A DNA stretch of 64,000 nt from Erigeron canadensis (Eukaryota; Streptophyta; Magnoliopsida; Asterales; Asteraceae). Shown here one piece after another: positions 1 to 11,379 of the stretch. The translations under genes and the position numbers were made by a program. Where the stretch lies: positions 21,587,723-21,651,722 of the forward strand of contig NC_057767.1 of assembly GCF_010389155.1 (NCBI RefSeq), read 5' to 3'. The notes below the pieces were generated by a model. That model saw nothing but the letters and a program-made list of their open reading frames with translations, was not told where the DNA came from and ran no database searches. Within the stretch, counting starts at the first letter, position 1; each line of letters starts with the position of its first letter.

Positions 1-980
1 TGTGTGGTAATTGATGCGGTGTTAGCCCATGTGGGGCATAGTATTTGTTGAGGCCTAAGAACCCCAATAGTTGATCTTTTGAGGCCTAAGAACCTCCGGT
101 GGCCTAAGAACCCCGATAGATGATCATGATTATGTTGTTTAGCTTATATGGATCCATATATGTGATGTTAGTGTGCAAGGTGAATATGTAAATGTGTCAT
201 GACGATGCCATAGGTTACATGTGAAAGTCCTTGTACTTTGCCCTCCTTCGTATTCGTAAATGTATGCAAGTATATTCACTAAGCCTTTGCTTATATGTTA
301 GTTGTTCACTCATTTATAGGTAGTTCTGGAAGAAGGAACTTGTGTGATTGATTTGAAAGATTTGATAGAGCTTAAAGTTGAATTTTGCAAGACTTGAAGG
401 TATTAGGTCATTTATGGATGAATGGCTATTTGTGGCTTTTAGAGGCTTAGAAGTCCCTCACCTTTTGGCTCTTGATACATTTCGTTTTGATGGTCTTGTT
501 TTGTTAAATTATGTAAATGGGCAGGTGTAAGTTTCAGCAAATTATGAAGTTGTATTTGGACGAAAATAGCGTCAAATGGGTAAATGACCCATTTATGATG
601 TTCATGAGTTTTGAAACTAGACTAAGTTGTAAATATGTCTATAACGTGTTTGTAATGTTGTTGGTAATCTCTGAAATGTGTTTTGTAAAGTTCGTTTTGA
701 AATCTGAAGGTCACAAGTTCGGTTTAGCGTCAAAATGTTTTTAGGGTTGCTAATATGCTGCCCACTACGGCGCAGTGGGGGTGATTTTACCCACTGCGGC
801 GCAGTGGTTTCCCTCGTCCAGAAATGATGTTCTTCCCACTGCGGCGCAGTGGGGCTTTGTCCTTTTCTTTGCCGAGGCTTTCCACTGCGGCACAGTGGGG
901 AGTGCTCGACCCACTACGGCGCATTAGGGTGTAAAAAAAAAAAAATTCAGTATTTCGGTTTATCGAGTTTAGTCCTTTCA
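1..980 (+). mobile_element. LTR (3' part) of an LTR retrotransposon
   Basis: This is the 3' portion of a long terminal repeat whose beginning lies left of the window. It is homologous, in inverted orientation, to the complete solo LTR at 52817-54860: both carry repeated GGCCTAAGAACC units (here about 50-120), a cluster of GC-rich palindromes (761-926), and the same end, a GTTTATCGAGT stretch followed by CCTTTCA at 980. No primer-binding site follows position 980 (next bases AGTATTTTGG), so it is probably a solo LTR too, but its left border is outside the window. Short open frames here lie over the palindrome cluster and are not genes. Confidence 0.8.
761..926. repeat. Cluster of 17-19 bp GC-rich palindromes inside the LTR
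   Basis: Five copies of a near-perfect palindrome, CCCACTGCGGCGCAGTGGG, start near 761, 791, 835, 882 and 910. The first is altered in its left arm (ACTACGG), the fourth has CACAG, and the last is degenerate. Copies are 30-47 bp apart. The homologous LTR at 52867-53064 has six. Confidence 0.85.
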
Positions 981-1820
981 AGTATTTTGGTACAATTATC
1001 AAGTTCTAAATCGAAAAAACTTGAAATAAATCGGACTTTGAAGATTTTCTACGTGTTGTTGCATTTTCCGACGGGTTGTGTTATGCAAATAGACATTTCC
1101 GGCCGTCGTTGTTCATCTTTTTTTTTAGAATCACTCATTTGCAGAAATCACGAAACAAGCATTTGTAGATCTGATAACGTGGCATCGGTGACGTGGTACT
1201 TAACGGGCGTCGTTTGTGAAAAATTAACGAGATATCCTTTATTAGGAAATTTTTGGAAATAGGGTTCTTTTAATAAACAAAAACAAAAACAAAATAGGTT
1301 ACCTTTAATAGGAAATCTGTATAAATAGGTTACCTTTTTATAAAATTTTTCCTATAAAAAAGGATGAAAGTTTGAGATATTTAAAGAAAGTAAACATTAA
1401 GTTTAAGGTAAAAAAAAATAAGAAAATAAAAATACAAAAATATATGATGTCTTATTTTTTTTTTATAAATTGTGCTAGCAAAGGATGAGAGCTTGCCATT
1501 TCAGTCTTTTTATAAAAATAGCTTTTGAAAACAATTTTGTTTTATTAATATAAGAGATTTATCCAACATTTTCAAACACACATCCATAAATCATCAACAT
1601 TTTATTATATCAATTATTAAACCAAAACACATAAAATGTACATAGAAATCAAGAACTGATTTAGGGAGGGAGCCTTCAAATACTCATCTGCAAGCCAAAA
1701 ATACAAAAAAGCTAAACTAAAAAGTATAGTAATTAATTTTATAATATGTTTAGGTAAAAGGGAGTTTACCCTGGCTAGCTTAATTTTTTAATGTGTTCAA
1801 ATCTCTCATTTTTTAAAATA
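981..1820. other. AT-rich spacer with a dispersed repeat copy
   Basis: No gene is seen. Roughly 1355-1542 is a copy of a repeat (GGATGAAAGTTTGAGATATT onwards, ending near AAAACAATTTTGT) that recurs at about 2038-2226 in the same orientation. Long A and T runs dominate the rest. Confidence 0.6.
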
Positions 1821-2040
1821 CTAGTTAATGAAACTCGGGTTCAACCCCGGGTTTTTTAAGTTAAATTAGTTCTAACCCGAACATTTTCCATTAATATTGG
1901 GAAAAAAATTCGGATTAATATTAGGAAAAAAAAACTTGAAAAATTCAAAATTTTAATAAAAAAAAAGGGTTTAATGTTAGTGTTGATGACTATTCATTTA
2001 TTATTATATATATGTTAAAAATTGTTTATATGGGGATAGA
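1821..2040 (-). mobile_element. Helitron 3' end (minus strand), 5' limit unknown
   Basis: Read on the minus strand, a near-palindromic stem (AACCCGAGTTT against ACCCCGGGTTT on the plus strand, about 1832-1855) is followed after a few bases by CTAG (1821-1824) and a host T. This is the usual plant Helitron 3' terminus: a hairpin some ten bases before CTAG. The 5' TC terminus was not located; the right limit given is a guess, set where the dispersed repeat resumes. Confidence 0.4.
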
Positions 2041-2186
2041 AAAAAGGATGAAAGTTTGAGATATTTAAAGAAAGTAAACATAGAGTTTAGGGTTAAAAAA
2101 AGAAATAAGAAAATAAAAATACAAAAAATTATGATGTCATATTTTCTTAAAAATTATGCTAGCAAAGGATGAGGGCTTGTCATTTC

Positions 2187-2550
2187 ATTCTTTTTCTAAA
2201 AATAGCTTTTGAAAACAATTTTGTAAAGATTAGTATAGGGAAAACATTTGTCTTGATTTAATTGGAAGGTTTGGTTTCTTATTAAAGATATTAGGTGGTA
2301 AGGATTCATTGACTAAATAAGTAAATTTTTTATAAGCATTTAAAATAAGAAGTAAACCCTTAAATTAGATTCTTTTTCTAAAAATAGCTTTTGAAAACAA
2401 TTTTGTAGAGATTAGTATAAGTAAAACATTTGACTTGATTTAATTGGAAGATTTGGTTTCTTACTAAAGATATTAGGTGGTAAGGATTCATCGACTAAAT
2501 AAGTAAATTTTTTATAAGCGTTTAAAATAAGAAATAAACCCTTAAGTTAG
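2187..2550. repeat. 182-bp tandem duplication
   Basis: Two direct, adjacent copies, 2187-2368 and 2369-2550, begin ATTCTTTTTCTAAAAATAGC and end near TTAG, with only scattered single-base differences. The first overlaps the tail of the dispersed repeat at 2038-2226. Nothing coding is visible. Confidence 0.85.
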
Positions 2551-3492
2551 ACCATTTAGGTAATTTTCTATTTTTATATATACTCTATATTCTCTTATAA
2601 AACATTAAATCTGGAGAAAATTCACTAGCCTGCTCACCTAAAAGCACGACAATAAATTAGTGGTAAAACCTATCGGACTTGGAAATGGAATTTGGTTTCC
2701 CATGTCTTTCATCATCTATCTATTTGTAATCTATAATCTCTATTTCTATCTCTATCTCTATCTCTACTTCTCTACTATATTATAAAACATTTACTTCCTC
2801 CATTTTTTCAACTTAAATAGTTGAAAATCTCAAAATACCCATATCACTTATTCATAATACCCTTAGAAGAAATCTCAACCACTCATTTTCTGCTCACCTC
2901 TCAAATCTTAAGCACTCATTTTTCTCTCTACTTCATAAATCAATTTACTCTTCTAATTCATTCAAAAAAATTTATCTCAAAAACCGTACATCGATAAATT
3001 ATAAAAATTATATGTGTATTCTTAAAATCTCATGCTCTTTCATTAGATATATCATTCGATATACTTTTAACGAATTTTTAAATCCGATAATGCTCAGGAA
3101 TTTGGCTATCACACTCTATGACCTATCACCTCCTATGACCTATCACACTTTATGACATTACCCTCTGCGATCTCACTGCCATAATGCGCGGGTACTTTCT
3201 CTCGTACCTCATTAAGCAAACCTCTTTTTTTTTCTTATTAAACTTTAAGCTTTTGATATGACTAAACTACCCTTACATAAAACCAAAAATCTTCACACAT
3301 ATCTCATATCCCCTTTATGGAAACATACGCTTTTCATTAATTACACCATCCTTTTACATCAAGTATCTTTAGATTAATAACCACATCATTAACATTATCA
3401 TCACCCATCGCCATATTGCGCGAGCACCGTTCTCGTATTTTAATAAAGAACACCAATTAGTTTCATCCATGATTTAAAAATGAAAATAAAAA
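2551..3492. other. Spacer with degenerate Helitron-like sequence and a TCTATC microsatellite
   Basis: 2736-2770 is a TCTATC-type microsatellite running into CTATATTATAAAACATTT, a typical Helitron 5' start. ATGCGCGGGTACTTTCTCTCG near 3186 and ATTGCGCGAGCACC near 3416 resemble Helitron 3' hairpins but lack CTAG. I read it as decayed Helitron debris. No gene is seen. Confidence 0.35.
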
Positions 3493-3503
3493 AGAAAGTA
3501 GTG
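3493..3503. repeat. Left target-site duplication of the LINE
   Basis: AGAAAGTAGTG here is repeated at 11396-11406, and the A-rich bases just before it also match. The two copies bracket the whole 3504-11395 stack, as expected of a LINE target-site duplication. Confidence 0.7.
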
Positions 3504-5940
3504 GGATTCCGGGGTTTTCGCGAAAACTGATGAGATGTCAAAGGTAGTCAAGTGTGCGGCTGGTGTATTCCCATTTAAACATCTTGGTATCTGGATCGGT
3601 GCAAACATAAATAAGATCTCGAGCTGGTCTTTCACTTTTGATACCTTCGAAAAGAGACTTTCACAATGGAAAGCCCGGTGTCTTTCAATCGGTGGAAGAG
3701 TGATCCTCATCAAATGAGTCTTGGAAAGTACTCCCACTTATTACTTATCGTTGTATAAAGCCCCCAAAGCTGTCACCGACGGTTTAGAAAAAATCATTAA
3801 ACGATTTCTTTGGGGTAGTTCTGAAGGCATCAAGAGATTAATTGGGTTTCATGGGATTTGGTGGCGTCCCCCAAATCTGTTGGAGGCTTGGGGTTGTCAA
3901 AGCTTAGTGACACGAATTCAGCATTACTCTCAAAATGGCTTTGGAGGTATAAAAATGAACCGACAAGTCTATGGAGGAGAGTGATTTTGGCAATCCATGA
4001 CACTAGATATAATTGGGGTCCAGTTCCTATGAATAATATGAGAGTTGGTACATGGAAAACGATTGTTGAGGCGATCGAAGCTATTAAGAACTCAGACATG
4101 GGGTTGTATCAAATGTTGAAAGGAGTATGTGGCGATGGTAACGATTTGAAATTCTGGTTGGACTTGTGGGTAGGGAACAAACCCCTCAAAACTGCCTTCT
4201 CGACTCTTTTTAGACTTGAGAAGGAAAAAAAGTGTAGGGTGATTGACTATTTCAACAAGAATACGAGTGGTTTTTCATTGAGATGCAACTGGTCCAAAAC
4301 ATTAAGCACGGTTGCAGAGAAAGATGAAGAACAAAGACTTCAATCCCTTCTAGGTGGTATTCAACTTTCAGAAGCTAAGGATAAGTGGATTTGCCTACGC
4401 AATCAAGGTAAGAAGATGACAGTCAAAGCTGTTAAAGAATTTTTAAGGAGTACACAAAGCTGCAGCAATAGGTATGTTTTATCTTGGTCTAAATGGATTC
4501 CTAGCAAAGTGAATATCTTTATGTGGAGGTTGGTTTTAGACTGTATCCCAACGTTAGAGGCTCTTAGTGTGAGTCCACCTACACAAGATGTACAACGAGA
4601 ACAAGATATAACAAGATATAAAATAGGTTAACAATAAACATAAGTATATCAAGTAACCCGACTGGCAAGTGGTTCGAATCTAGATAAAGACTAGTTATGA
4701 ACCACGATCCAGATATGGATATGAACAATAAAGAACAAGTGCTTAAAACTATATAAATACTAATTATATTCAAGTATTATGGCAATGAGTCGAGATGTAT
4801 TTTTCAATGTATTTTATTTATTTCTATAAACAAAATACAAGAGTTGTTGCGGAACAAAGATAATCACACTTGTGAAAATATCTAAACAACCCTAGAAATA
4901 CAAATGATCTATGCAACAAGGAATTACTCGTAAGAATACTTAGAGTAATATCACACGTTGTAATTGCCAAAGTTCCCAGCCGCTTTGCATGTGTGAGAAG
5001 TCTTATATTTATAGGCAAATATGTCTGATGACATGGCAATCTGTCGTACAAATATGGTTGAGAACATTTATGGATTTGTTGGACAAATCCATAACATTTT
5101 TGTTTAAGGTAAAGTATGTAAGTTTCTTTGATGTGACTTGCCATACTTTATTCCCAACCTTTTGCTAAAACTATCCCAATCCCAGGTATAAAGTAATTAA
5201 CCGGGTAAAGGTAGTTAAAGCTGCAAAAAGACTTTCCTCGTAATCAGTGAAAAAGTGTTGTAAATACTTTTTCACTGAGCATCTTCAGATTCTTCAATCA
5301 AGTAAGATCTTCTCTGAGCTCTGCTTCTGAGATGATCTTCTTCTTCAGTCTTCAGTCTTTGACTTTAGTCTGAACGTCTTCAGTGTTGGTTGATTTTGAA
5401 TCTGAAGTGAAGCTTCAGTGAGCTTTATTATGAATGTCTTCAGAATCCTAAGCAATCTTTCTTCATTGAACTTCAACTATTTTGAACAAATCATACTTGG
5501 TCGATTTTCGACCTAACACTTAGTAAACGGAGGTGCTACTTTGGAGACGGGTATTGTGTCTTGTGTCAAGAGGCGTTAGAAACTGTTGAGCATTTGTTTT
5601 GTGCTTGTGGGATGGCGAGCCTGGTTTGGAATTACATTAGCACGTGGTGTAAAGCATGCCCTTTTTTTGTGTTCTCTGTCAAAGACTTGGTAGAGATTCA
5701 TGAGCATGTGGGGGTGGGGAAAAAGGAGAAGAAAGCTCTCAAAGGAATTGTGATGGTGGCTTGTTGGTGCATATGGAAGACGAGAAACGACCAAAAATTT
5801 TCGAGTTTTACCATTGAGAAGATTGTTCAAGATATAAAATCGTTGTCTTTTCTTTGGTATAGAAATAGAAAGAAAAATGGTAGTTTAAGTTGGTCGGATT
5901 TGAATAGTTTTAAAAGTTACTTTTAAAAATAATAAAAAAT
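3504..5940 (+). pseudogene. 5'-truncated LINE: reverse transcriptase C-terminus plus zf-RVT, broken
   Basis: This is the 3' end of a non-LTR retrotransposon ORF2. The first part (3535-3717) has FPFKHLGIWIG, followed by LSQWKARCLSIGGRVILIK, the end of a plant LINE reverse transcriptase. An in-frame stop (3715-3717) follows, then YYLSLYKAPK, then a frameshift near 3845 into the frame giving SPKSVGGLGLSKL and KFWLDLWVGN. The zinc-binding RT-associated domain (W..WIPSKVNIFMWRL) begins near 4480, is interrupted by the LTR at 4568-5518, and resumes near 5524 with CVLCQ, VEHLFCACG and CWCIWKTRN, ending at 5926. An A-rich tail follows. The RT core and endonuclease are absent: a typical 5'-truncated insertion. 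It is not functional. Confidence 0.88.
4568..5518 (-). mobile_element. Solo LTR inserted in the LINE
   Basis: A 951-bp block begins TGTGAG and ends CTAACA, and is bracketed by the 5-bp repeat CTTAG (4563-4567 and 5519-5523). It cuts the zinc-binding domain of the LINE exactly. Read on the minus strand it starts TGTTAGGTCG and carries a TATA-like CCTATAAATATAAG near 5020-5005, which suits an LTR with U3 on the right and R/U5 on the left. No internal domain is present, so recombination between two LTRs probably left this one. Confidence 0.85.
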
Positions 5941-5941
5941 A
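5933..5941. repeat. Target-site duplication of the MULE (left copy)
   Basis: TAAAAAATA here is repeated exactly at 11380-11388. Nine base pairs is the standard Mutator length. The site lies in the A-rich tail of the LINE. Confidence 0.85.
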
Positions 5942-6295
5942 GAGTTAATTACATTTTTCGTCCCTGTGGTTTGCACCAACTTTCAGGTATCATCCCTGAC
6001 TTCACGAAATTACGTTTTTCATCCCTAAGTATGGAATTCCGTTAACATATTTGGTCCACGACCCAAACGGACGTCCAAAGGTGGGTCACGTGAGATGCAA
6101 ACCATGGGAAACTTCATCATTACCCTTGTGACAAACCCTTTAATATCTTACCATCATCAAACCCGTCCCTCACTTCACACCTACCAACTCTCTCTCTTCT
6201 TTATCTCTCTAAATTTTCCCTCCATTAACAAAAACCTTCCAAAATCTTACAAACACTTCATCAGATCTCATGGTAATCTGATAAAGAAAACAAAA

Positions 6296-9200
6296 ATGGT
6301 TGTAACAGAGTGGCGGATTCGTGAAGATAAGGATATAACAGATGGAGTTGATTACACACCTGTGTATGGTAAGTGTTTCAAATATTGTAAGTTTAAAAAT
6401 TTATATAAATCAATATAAATGTTAAAAATCATGAAAATATTACAAACCCTAATTTTTGTGATATTATTTTTTGGTTAAAAAACCCTGTGTATGGTGAGTG
6501 TTTTAAATATTTAAAGTTTGAAAATTTAATAAAATTATTAAAAATACTTAAAATTATGAAAATATTGAGAAATATTAAAAGCCCTAATTTTTATGATATT
6601 AATTTTAGATTATAAAACCCTAATATTTATGATATTATATATTATTTTATTTTTTGCAGAAAATGAGCCTGGTTTGTTCGCACTAAAAATTAACCATGGT
6701 GGGTCGTTTACTGAGTGGCCAGATAGAACGTATTACAAGGGTAAGGTTACATTCGTTGATTTTGTCGATATTGATTTATTTTCAGTATTGGAGTTGGATG
6801 AGATGATGTTGAAATTAGGTTACAAAGAGGGTCAAATAATGTACTATCATTTCTTAGTCCCAAAAGGTGACCTAGATAGTGGTTTACATCCATTAAGTAC
6901 TGATGATGATGTTCGTGCTTTACATAAGTTTGTTTCTTCATTGAGATTGTATGAGGTTGTGGTTTACATTGAACATGGATTCACTAATTTAAGCACTGAA
7001 TTCTTGTCACCATTTAAAAGGGGGAAAGTGACCATAAAAGAAATAGGTGATCAAGAAGCTGCTTTCATCAATTCTAAACAAAAAAACAGTAGTTCTCGTA
7101 GATTAATGTTAGATTGGGAAGAACCAGTTGTGAACCAAAAGGGTAGTTCTTCTAGGTTTGAGGATGTGGATCTTAATGATATTATATTTGATGATATTAA
7201 TGACACATTACCAGTTGATAAGGGGAAGGGTATTTTGAATGAAACAGTCGATAAAGATATTGGCAATGAAGTAATTGATAAGGGAAAGGGTGTAGTCAAT
7301 GAAACAGTTGCTTGTGATGAGAGTGAGGGCAATGGAGATGATAAGAGTGAGGGCAGTGGAGATGATAAAAGTGAGGGAAGTGGAGATGATGACAGTGATG
7401 ATAGTGATTATATAGTTGATAAAGATAATGATATAGATGAGGTTGAGGTTGATATGAGGGAATTTAACTTGCATATTGATCCCCAGTTAGAGTTCATGGG
7501 TTGTAACACACCAATTCAACATAATTCTAATGAGGTCATTCATGTAGATGTCCAAAATGATGATCATGGTGTTATAGATAATGATGAATTCAATAGTGCT
7601 TCTGATGAAGAAGCTAATGACATAGAAAGTGTTAGAGCTAGCAAGCTAAGAGAGCTAAACAAGATGCATAGGAAGGATGATAACTCAACCTTTTGGGTTA
7701 CACAAACATTTGGTACTGCTAAAGAAATTAAAGATCTAATCAAGAACCATTCTGTGAAGACTAGAAGGCAGTTAAAGATGGTGAAGAATGACAAGGAAAT
7801 AATTAGAGTTGTGTGCATGGGGACACTACCACGGTTTGATTTAAGTGGGTTTAATGGATGTATTGGGTCTGCAAGTGGCCCAACAGAACCAACTGGCCCA
7901 ATAGAACCAACTGGCCTAACAGAACCAAGTGGCCCAACAAAACCAAGTGGCCCCACAGGAAATGCAAGTGGCCATAATTTACAATCTGATAGTTTAAAAA
8001 AACAGAAAAAATCAAAAAAGATTCCCAATAAAGCTGTTGGTAACAAATCTGTAATTTCTCACACATGCCCTTGGACTTTACATGTGAGTAAGATTAAAGC
8101 ACAACAAACTTGGATGGTGAAGACATTTAATCCTGAACATAAATGTCTCCCATCTAGACGAATTTCCTCACTGTACATCTGGTTTTTTGGCAAAACAAAT
8201 ATATGGTCAATTAGAAAGCAACCCAGAGATCCCACCAAGAGCAATTCAAGGGCAATTGTCTAGTGAATTAGACGTTGGAATATCATGGATGAAGGCATTC
8301 AGAGCTAAACAGACTGCTGTGAAGATTCTAAGGGGTGACTATAAAAATCAGTATACAATGTTAAGAGATTACTTAGAAGAGTTGAGGAGGTGCAATCCTA
8401 ACACAACTGTTAGACTAGATCTAGAAAGGCCTGCAGACACTAATTCTGAAACCAGACAGTTCAAGAGGGTATATGTATGTTTAGGTGCTTGTAAGGAGGG
8501 GTTCAAGGCAACACAGAGAGAGATCCTTGGGTTAGATGGTGCCTTCATGAAGGGTTCATTCCCTGGTTGGGTTCTAACTGCAGTAGGTTTGGATCCAAAT
8601 AATGGGATTTTTCCACTTGCTTATGCTATTGTTGAGGCAGAGACAACAATGTCTTGGGCTTGGTTCTTGACTTGTTTAGGTGAAGACTTGGATATGTGTC
8701 CACAGTCAAACTTCACCTTCATTACAGATAGACAAAAAGTTAGATCTTTAACTTTGTTGTTTAATTTATATAACACAAACATATAGAATATATAGTTGTT
8801 ACTTTTTTACATAACTATGTTTTTTAATTTACAGGGTATTATACCTGCAATTGCAAGGGTGTTCCCATGTGCAGAGCATAGGTACTGTTTGAAACACATT
8901 CATGAGAACATGAAGTTGCAATGGAGGGGCAAAGCATTCTAAGGATTTACTATGGAAAGCTGCTAGTGCTACAACAGTAGCCCAATTTACAAGGGCAATG
9001 GAAGAGTTGAGGAGGCTGAACCAACCTTGCTATGACTGGCTATCAAAAATCCATCCTAGGCATTGGTCAAGATCCCACTTCACAGGTAGTTATTGAACAT
9101 TAAGATTAATGAATATTATTACATTTCATATTATGCGACTATTATATATATTTATGTAATAGGGAGGGCAAAATCAGATGTTTTATTGAATAATCTTTGT

Positions 9201-10267
9201 GAGGTTTTTAATAGTAGGTTACTTAAGGCCAGGGAAAGTCCAATAATAACATCCTTAGAGTTCATTAGAGAATACATGATGAAGAGGAACAGTATAGTAC
9301 AATTAGAGATAGACAAAGCTACTGGTCCATTGACTCCCACAACCACTAATTTGTTAGAGAATATAAAAAAAGAAGTAACTAGGTATAAATGTATTTGGGA
9401 TGGAGGAGTAGGATTTCAAGTCAGTGGTCCATGGGAGTTAACATGTATGCCATGTAAGCATGTCATTGCTGCACACAACAACATGTCCACCAATAGTATG
9501 ACTGTTAGCATTCCTGAAACATGGGTTAACTCATGTTATTGGCTATCTACATGGAAACAAGTGTATTCTTTCAAGATAAGAGGTGTTACTGGTCATCCAT
9601 GTGGCCTAGGTCATAAGCAACAATATCCATCACCCCTCCAGTCCATCATAATCCGGTTGGCAGACCAAAGAAAAAAAGAAAGAGGGCATTTGATGAGGAA
9701 CCAATGGTTAAGGGTTCTGGTAGTTTGTCTAGGAGACTGAAGTCAGTTACTTGTGGATTGTGTGGTAATCTAGGCCATAACTCAAGAAGTTGTAAGGATC
9801 AGGGCGGAAATGTAGAGGCAGGGCAAGGTAGCAGAAGAAGAAGGGCACAAGGAGGTGAACAAGTGACTCAAGGAATGGGAACAAGTCAGCATGCATCACA
9901 AAACCAGTCCCAACCACAACCAAATGCAACTCCAACCCAGTCCCAACTACAACCAAATGCAACTCCAACCCAGTCCCAACCACAACCAAATGTGACTGTA
10001 ACCCGGTCCCAACCTCAAACCCAACACCAACCACAACCAACTCAATCCAATGTCCAACCCCAACCTCAAACCTACTCACAACCACCACCAACTCACACCC
10101 CAACCCAGTCTCAAACCAATCAGCCACATGCTCAATCTCAACCAATGGAAAGAGTAATGCCTCAGTCACCAGTCAGGTTCACAAAGAAACAAATTGCAAC
10201 TGAAAAAGGGATACAAGTTACCAAGAAGACTGTCAAGAAGACTACCAAAAAGACTACCAAGAAGTGA
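6296..10267 (+). pseudogene. mudrA-like transposase, frameshifted
   Basis: Proposed exons are 6296-6368, 6660-8738, 8835-9085 and 9163-10267; all junctions keep phase. Order of parts: an N-terminal PB1-like domain (NEPGLFALKINHGG onward), an acidic repeat region (DKSEGSGDD), a Pro/Thr repeat (EPTGP), a MuDR-type DNA-binding region (CPWTLHVSK, HKCLPSR), and the MULE catalytic domain with LGLDGAFMK and FITDRQK for the two aspartates and NNLCEVFNSR for the glutamate. A shortened SWIM zinc finger (CMPCKH), a CCHC knuckle (CGLCGNLGHNSRSC), a Gln/Pro-rich stretch and a Lys/Thr tail follow. Frameshifts lie near 8168, 8946 and between about 9590 and 9640. The SWIM region has lost its CxC part near 9427. 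All three catalytic residues survive, but the protein cannot be made whole. Confidence 0.88.
6358..6655 (+). repeat. Imperfect tandem duplication in transposase intron 1, including the splice donor
   Basis: CCTGTGTATGGTAAGTGTTT at the exon 1 border (6358 on) recurs near 6482 as CCTGTGTATGGTGAGTGTTT, followed by related sequence. A CCCTAATTTTTATGATATT-like unit appears three times (about 6448, 6581 and 6617). The first donor (GGTAAGTG) is used in the model; a second potential donor lies inside the intron. Confidence 0.7.
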
Positions 10268-10439
10268 AGACTGAACTTATGCTTTTTATGTTTCTATGCT
10301 TTTGAACAATGTGTTTAACTTATGTATGACTTTTCTGCCACTATCTTTTGGATGGCTTTGTTATGATGAATGACTTTGTTTTAGTTATGTATGACTTTGG
10401 ATGGTATTTGTATGTGTTTAATCCACTATCTGGTTATTT

Positions 10440-10685
10440 ACATTGTATGCATTTTCTAGTTATTTGTTTCTGAATTGTGGTCAATTAAGATAGATGTTGT
10501 ATGTAGTTATTTACCATATTTACTTTGTATGCATTTCTAGTTATTTGTTTCTGAATTGTGGTCAATTAAGACCATGTAGTTATTTACCATATTTTTCTTC
10601 ATTCATTACCAGAAAACTTACAATATTACACAAAATAAAATTTTCATACTTTTTCTTCATTCATTACCAGAAAACTTACATTACA
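10440..10685. repeat. Two short tandem duplications between the convergent MULE genes
   Basis: A unit with TTTGTTTCTGAATTGTGGTC occurs twice about 80 bp apart (10446-10492 and 10527-10571). A second unit, TTTTTCTTCATTCATTACCA, occurs at about 10592 and 10651. They lie in the 454-bp gap between the stop codons of the two convergent genes, where both transcripts should end. Confidence 0.75.
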
Positions 10686-10721
10686 TAAAATATAGATTAC
10701 ACTAAACCACATTATTTTAAA

Positions 10722-11000
10722 CTAGTAAAACAAAAAGAGGACTACAATAACAATACCTGAAAAAAAAAGATACATCTTTAACTTCTTGTTTTCATCATTC
10801 TTCTTTTTAAGTAGATGTTCAAGTTCATTCTTAGACCTTAAAAGACCAGGAATAATCTCAATCAAACGTGGGCACATAACTGGGTCATACCAACCAATAA
10901 ACCTGCAATTCGATCCTCTTTTTGGACAAGCATAACCGGGATTTCGATCTGTCCAGGAGGTCCGAATGATAGCTATACAACCACATGAACAATTAACCAT
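10722..11000 (-). CDS. Small GRF-type zinc finger protein with C-terminal membrane segment (MULE-borne)
   Basis: An intact 92-residue frame. Residues 3-45 match the GRF zinc finger: CSCG near the start, then TSWTDRNPGYAC, then NCRFIGWYD, giving the expected four cysteines and the aromatic W-D end. Residues ~50-73 are charged and could form a short coiled coil (LLRSKNELEHLLKKKNDENK). The last ~18 (MYLFFSGIVIVVLFLFY) are hydrophobic enough to be a tail anchor. It starts about 190 bp inside the right TIR and points at the transposase, so it is part of the MULE. GRF domains bind single-stranded nucleic acid or protein in other families. Its role here is unknown; an accessory to transposition or a captured host fragment are both possible. 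Confidence 0.75.
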   Translation of the reverse strand: MVNCSCGCIAIIRTSWTDRNPGYACPKRGSNCRFIGWYDPVMCPRLIEIIPGLLRSKNELEHLLKKKNDENKKLKMYLFFSGIVIVVLFLFY

Positions 11001-11379
11001 AATGATTTATCACTTATATAAAAGACCTAATTTTTTTTTACTGTAGAGTGTAGATGGAGATGATGAAGAAAGCAGATGAAAGAGATGGAGGAAAGATAAA
11101 GAAGAGAGAGACATAGAAATAATTATTCAACTTTTATTTATTTTTATTTTTTTAGATCATTATTGTGTGGTTGGGGTTTTAAAAAGTGTGACACAAGGTA
11201 ATGACCAGGTTGCCCATGGTGTGCATCTCACGTGACCCACCTTTGGACGTCCGTTTGGGTCGTGGACCAAATATGTTAACGGAATTCCATACTTAGGGAT
11301 GAAAAACGTAATTTCGTGAAGTCAGGGATGATACTTGAAAGTTGGTGCAAACCACATGGACGAAAAATGTAATTAACTC

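Larger units (their letters stand above)
5942..11379. mobile_element. Mutator-like element (MULE) with ~185-bp TIRs
   Basis: The element is 5438 bp long. Its terminal inverted repeats (5942-6124 and 11193-11379) start GAGTTAATTACATTTTTCGT and differ at only two positions over the first ~155 bases, so insertion was probably recent in evolutionary terms. A perfect 9-bp target duplication surrounds it. Inside are a mudrA-type transposase gene on the plus strand (6296-10267, now broken) and a small convergent gene on the minus strand (10722-11000). This two-gene convergent layout, each gene reading inward from its own TIR, resembles maize MuDR, but the second gene is unrelated in sequence to what I know of mudrB. 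Confidence 0.92.

Noticed and set aside
787..1262. Open frames on both strands over the palindrome cluster
   Set aside because: They are translations of an LTR's repeated palindromes and extend across the LTR border; no domain and no splice context.
4655..4680. tRNA-like B box (GGTTCGAATC)
   Set aside because: No A box or cloverleaf upstream, and it lies inside an LTR.
9747..10169. 140-residue minus-strand Val/Gly-rich frame
   Set aside because: Antisense of the Gln/Pro-rich tail of the transposase.
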